DNA from: Pseudomonas endophytica
GTDB lineage: Bacteria; Pseudomonadota; Gammaproteobacteria; Pseudomonadales; Pseudomonadaceae
Length of the DNA: 32,340 nucleotides
Assembly: GCF_001411475.1 (NCBI RefSeq)
Contig: NZ_LLWH01000182.1
Coordinates: 1-32,340, forward strand
Direction: 5' to 3'
Made by a program: the position numbers and the translations under genes. Under the pieces are notes generated by a model that was not told the DNA's origin, made no database searches, and saw nothing but the letters and a program-made list of their open reading frames with translations. Positions 29,875 to 32,340 of this stretch are shown here, in pieces (positions within the stretch are counted from its first letter, which is position 1; each line of letters starts with the position of its first letter).

Positions 29875-31266
29875 ATGAGCAATACGCAAACCTCTAGCGG
29901 CCTGGAGCAAGGGCTCAAACCGCGGCATGTCACCATGCTGTCGATTGCCGGGGTCATCGGTGCCGGTTTGTTCGTCGGCTCTGGACACGCAATCGCCCAG
30001 GCGGGCCCAGCCGTGCTGCTGGCTTACGCCGCCGCGGGTACGTTAGTGGTGTTGGTGATGCGCATGCTGGCCGAGATGGCCGTTGCCTCGCCTGACACTG
30101 GTTCGTTCTCTACTTACGCCGACCGTGCGATTGGGCACTGGGCCGGTTTCACCATCGGTTGGCTGTACTGGTGGTTTTGGGTATTGGTTATCCCGCTCGA
30201 AGCGGTGGCGGCAGGCACCATCCTGCACGCGTGGTTCCCCGGTGTTGAGATTTGGGTGTTTACCTTGGTCATCACCCTGTTGCTGACGATTACCAACCTG
30301 TTCAGCGTCAAGAACTACGGTGAGTTCGAGTTCTGGTTTGCGCTGGTCAAAGTGTTGGCGATTGTGGGCTTCATTGTGTTGGGCGCGCTGGCGATCTTCG
30401 GCTGGCTGCCAACCAGTGGGGTGAGTGGCGTTTCGCACTTGGTCGACACCATTGGCTTTATGCCCAATGGCATCGGCGCCGTACTGGCTGCCATGTTGAC
30501 CACCATGTTCTCGTTTATGGGCACCGAAATCGTCACCATCGCGGCGGCGGAATCCAAAGACCCAAGCAAACAGATCACCAAGGCCACCAACTCGGTGATC
30601 TGGCGTATTGGCTTGTTCTACCTGGTATCGGTGTTCATCGTGGTGGCCCTAGTGCCGTGGAACGATCCCAGCCTGGCGAAAGTCGGTTCTTATCAGACCG
30701 CGCTCGTTAGCATGGGTATCCCGAATGCCAAACTGATCGTTGATATTGTGGTGTTGATTGCGGTGACCAGTTGCCTGAACTCGGCGCTTTACACGGCTTC
30801 GCGGATGCTCTTCTCCTTGAGCAAGCGCGGTGACGCACCCGCCGCTGCCAAGCGCACCAACGCCAGCGGCACGCCTTACTGGGCGGTCATGATGTCGACC
30901 GGCGCAGCCTTCGTGGCGGTGTTTGCCAACTACGTGGCCCCTGCGGCGGTGTTTGAGTTCTTGCTCGCCAGTTCCGGCGCCATCGCTTTGCTGGTGTACT
31001 TGGTGATTGCGGTTTCGCAACTGCGGATGCGTAAAAAGCGCACGGCTAAAGGCGAGAAAATCGAATTCAAAATGTGGCTGTTCCCGGGCCTGACCTGGGC
31101 GGTGATCGTCTTTATTGTGGCCATATTGACCATCATGCTGTTCCAGCCGGATCACCAGGCCGAAATCATGTCCACCGGCTTGTTAAGCATTCTGGTGGTG
31201 GCGGCGGGCCTATTGGTGACACGTCGTCGCAGTGCCGAAAAAGCGGGGGCATCGGTACTCAACTGA
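29875..31266 (+). CDS. gabP: GABA permease GabP (APC superfamily)
   Basis: A 463-residue cytoplasmic-membrane amino acid/proton symporter with about 12 helices. It follows E. coli GabP almost block by block: LKPRHVTMLSIAGVIGAGLF, PDTGSFSTYADRAIGHWAG, TIGWLYWWFWVLVIPLEA, SVKNYGEFEFW, SFMGTEIVTIAAAESKDP, TSCLNSALYTASRMLFSLS and SSGAIALLVYLVIAVSQLR. It takes up 4-aminobutyrate for use as carbon and nitrogen source. The ATG at 29875 gives an N-terminus like the family's; the in-frame ATG at 29848 (GAGG upstream) would add nine residues and cannot be excluded. No gabD or gabT is adjacent. Confidence 0.92.
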   Translation: MSNTQTSSGLEQGLKPRHVTMLSIAGVIGAGLFVGSGHAIAQAGPAVLLAYAAAGTLVVLVMRMLAEMAVASPDTGSFSTYADRAIGHWAGFTIGWLYWWFWVLVIPLEAVAAGTILHAWFPGVEIWVFTLVITLLLTITNLFSVKNYGEFEFWFALVKVLAIVGFIVLGALAIFGWLPTSGVSGVSHLVDTIGFMPNGIGAVLAAMLTTMFSFMGTEIVTIAAAESKDPSKQITKATNSVIWRIGLFYLVSVFIVVALVPWNDPSLAKVGSYQTALVSMGIPNAKLIVDIVVLIAVTSCLNSALYTASRMLFSLSKRGDAPAAAKRTNASGTPYWAVMMSTGAAFVAVFANYVAPAAVFEFLLASSGAIALLVYLVIAVSQLRMRKKRTAKGEKIEFKMWLFPGLTWAVIVFIVAILTIMLFQPDHQAEIMSTGLLSILVVAAGLLVTRRRSAEKAGASVLN

Positions 31267-31298
31267 AGCCAGGAAGGCCGCAACGTTGAGTCCAAAAT

Positions 31299-31331
31299 AA
31301 AGGCCGCCCTCAGTTGAGGGCGGCCTTTTTT
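31299..31331 (+). terminator. Rho-independent terminator after gabP
   Basis: AAAGGCCGCCCTCA and TGAGGGCGGCCTTT form a perfect stem followed by T6 in total. Being symmetrical, it would also serve the converging bacteriophytochrome gene. Confidence 0.95.
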
Positions 31332-31354
31332 GTGGGCGTTAAAGCGGCGAGCCG

Positions 31355-32340
31355 TCAGCCGACTCGAGGCACGTTGAAGCGAAATTCGCTGCCTTCACCG
31401 ACGGTGCTTTCGGCCATCAACTGCCCGCCGTGGGCGTTGATGATCCCTTGCGAGATATACAGCCCCAGGCCTGTGCCAGAGGCGTTGCCTTCCTTGGCCG
31501 TCCAGTAGCGGTCAAAGATAAACGGCAGTTGCTCCGCTGGGATGCCTTTGCCGGAGTCGCGCACACTGAACACGATGTCAGCCTCGCTGGGCTGAGCCGC
31601 GACGACGATTTTGCCTTGCTCGGGGGTGAACTTGATCGCGTTGCTGATTAAGTTGGACAGCACTTGAAATAGACGCTCGGGGTCGGCGTTAACACGCAGA
31701 TCAGGCTCGGAATGAAAGCTCAGCTCAACCGATTTTTCGGTTGCCAGAGGCAACAGTAGCGACAGGGCTTCCTCAAAAATCTGGGTCACGTCCAGTGGTT
31801 GCGCGGTGATCGTGTAGCGCCCAGCCTCAATTTTGGAAGTGTCCAATAGGTCTTCCAGCAAGATATTCATGCGGCTAGTGGCCTGCTGCATGGTGTCTAT
31901 GGCCGTCATGATGCGCCGTGACGCGTGTGAGCCGTCGCTGGTGAAGGTCTTTTGCATCATCCCACAGAGCATCGAAATGATCGTCATAGGGTTGCGCAAG
32001 TCATGGGACACCACGGCCACCAACTCATCCCGTGCTTGCACCGCTTGCTGCTCGCGCTGAACTTGACGGGCCAGATCGTTTTCCAGCGCTGAGCGGCGCA
32101 AGTCGTTGGCGGCGAACAGATCACCATGGCTCCATTTGGTCGAGATACCGTCCATTTCGACCTTCCACAACTCGAACGAGGTGCGCGGGCTAAGGCGCAT
32201 GCCGGTCGCGCTCGGCTCTAAGTTGAGTGGTTTTTTCGGGTCGCCGCTCCACGGGATGCTTTCTTTGACCTCTGTGCGCAACCACAACACCGCATTGTCC
32301 ACCCGCTTGGGCAGACTCACCGCTAACAAGCCGCTGGCCA
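31355..32340 (-). CDS. bphP: Bacteriophytochrome histidine kinase, C-terminal part (runs off the right edge)
   Basis: The last ~328 residues of a red/far-red photoreceptor kinase. The partial N-terminus is the end of the PHY domain (LPKRVDNAVLWLRTEV, then SIPWSGDP and LSPRTSFELWKVEM, the PHY tongue). A helical linker leads to the kinase module: H-box AVVSHDLRNPM, N-box LSNLISNAIKFTPEQG, G1 RDSGKGIP, F-box FIFDRYW and G2 GTGLGLYISQGI. All kinase motifs are intact. The PAS and GAF domains with the biliverdin-binding cysteine lie beyond the window, as would any haem oxygenase gene (bphO). Confidence 0.9.
   Translation of the reverse strand, partial: ASGLLAVSLPKRVDNAVLWLRTEVKESIPWSGDPKKPLNLEPSATGMRLSPRTSFELWKVEMDGISTKWSHGDLFAANDLRRSALENDLARQVQREQQAVQARDELVAVVSHDLRNPMTIISMLCGMMQKTFTSDGSHASRRIMTAIDTMQQATSRMNILLEDLLDTSKIEAGRYTITAQPLDVTQIFEEALSLLLPLATEKSVELSFHSEPDLRVNADPERLFQVLSNLISNAIKFTPEQGKIVVAAQPSEADIVFSVRDSGKGIPAEQLPFIFDRYWTAKEGNASGTGLGLYISQGIINAHGGQLMAESTVGEGSEFRFNVPRVG

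Overview
The window looks like a chromosomal stretch of a fluorescent-group Pseudomonas. Supporting signs are GC-rich coding with pseudomonad-style proteins (OprD porin, FecI/FecR/TonB-receptor trio, AguA, GabP, bacteriophytochrome), REP elements of the GTAGGAGC type at both ends of transcription units, and gene neighbourhoods typical of that genus. All identifications are from reading the translations by eye; no searches were run.

Layout. 1-1908 (minus): rfbB-rfbD for dTDP-L-rhamnose synthesis, with rfbB carrying an apparent 34-codon in-frame deletion. 2220-4966 (plus): agmatine deiminase (aguA) and an OprD-family porin, separated by a leader with strong hairpins and a good sigma70 promoter. 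5083-7455 (minus): dsdA-dsdC, D-serine deaminase and its LysR activator in one direction. 7666-11637 (minus): ECF sigma, FecR-like anti-sigma and TonB-dependent siderophore receptor, with a Fur box ahead of the sigma gene. 12123-12638: RelB-like antitoxin with a palindromic operator and a broken RelE toxin.

12.7-19.6 kb is a horizontally acquired, partly decayed island ending at tRNA-Thr(UGU). Its live part (13023-17455) is visibly AT-richer than the surroundings. It encodes a compact operon that I read as an ABC-three-component (ABC-3C) conflict system: a 61-residue membrane protein, a 190-residue ABC-3C C-terminal-domain protein, a 173-residue middle component and a 639-residue SMC/Rad50-like ATPase with a CPxC/CxxC zinc site. 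A PD-(D/E)XK-like protein follows. The first two proteins share the same GRDKI motif, suggesting that the tiny membrane protein is the effector plugged into the complex. The rest of the island (17456-19502) is mostly debris: non-coding sequence with two 15-bp hairpins and DnaA-box-like sites, a P4-type integrase remnant lacking its catalytic tyrosine, and the first ~97 codons of an AAA ATPase.

19793-25057: a LysR regulator divergent from tartrate/D-malate dehydrogenase, then a CusSR/HprSR-like two-component system divergent from a secreted GlcG/HbpS-like protein and a periplasmic 5-hydroxyisourate hydrolase, with a palindromic CusR/HprR-type box between them. 25134-29325 (minus): hisPJQM-type polar amino acid ABC transporter followed by an overlapping methyltransferase. 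29875-31266 (plus): GabP-type GABA permease. 31355 to the right edge (minus): C-terminal part of a bacteriophytochrome histidine kinase that runs out of the window.
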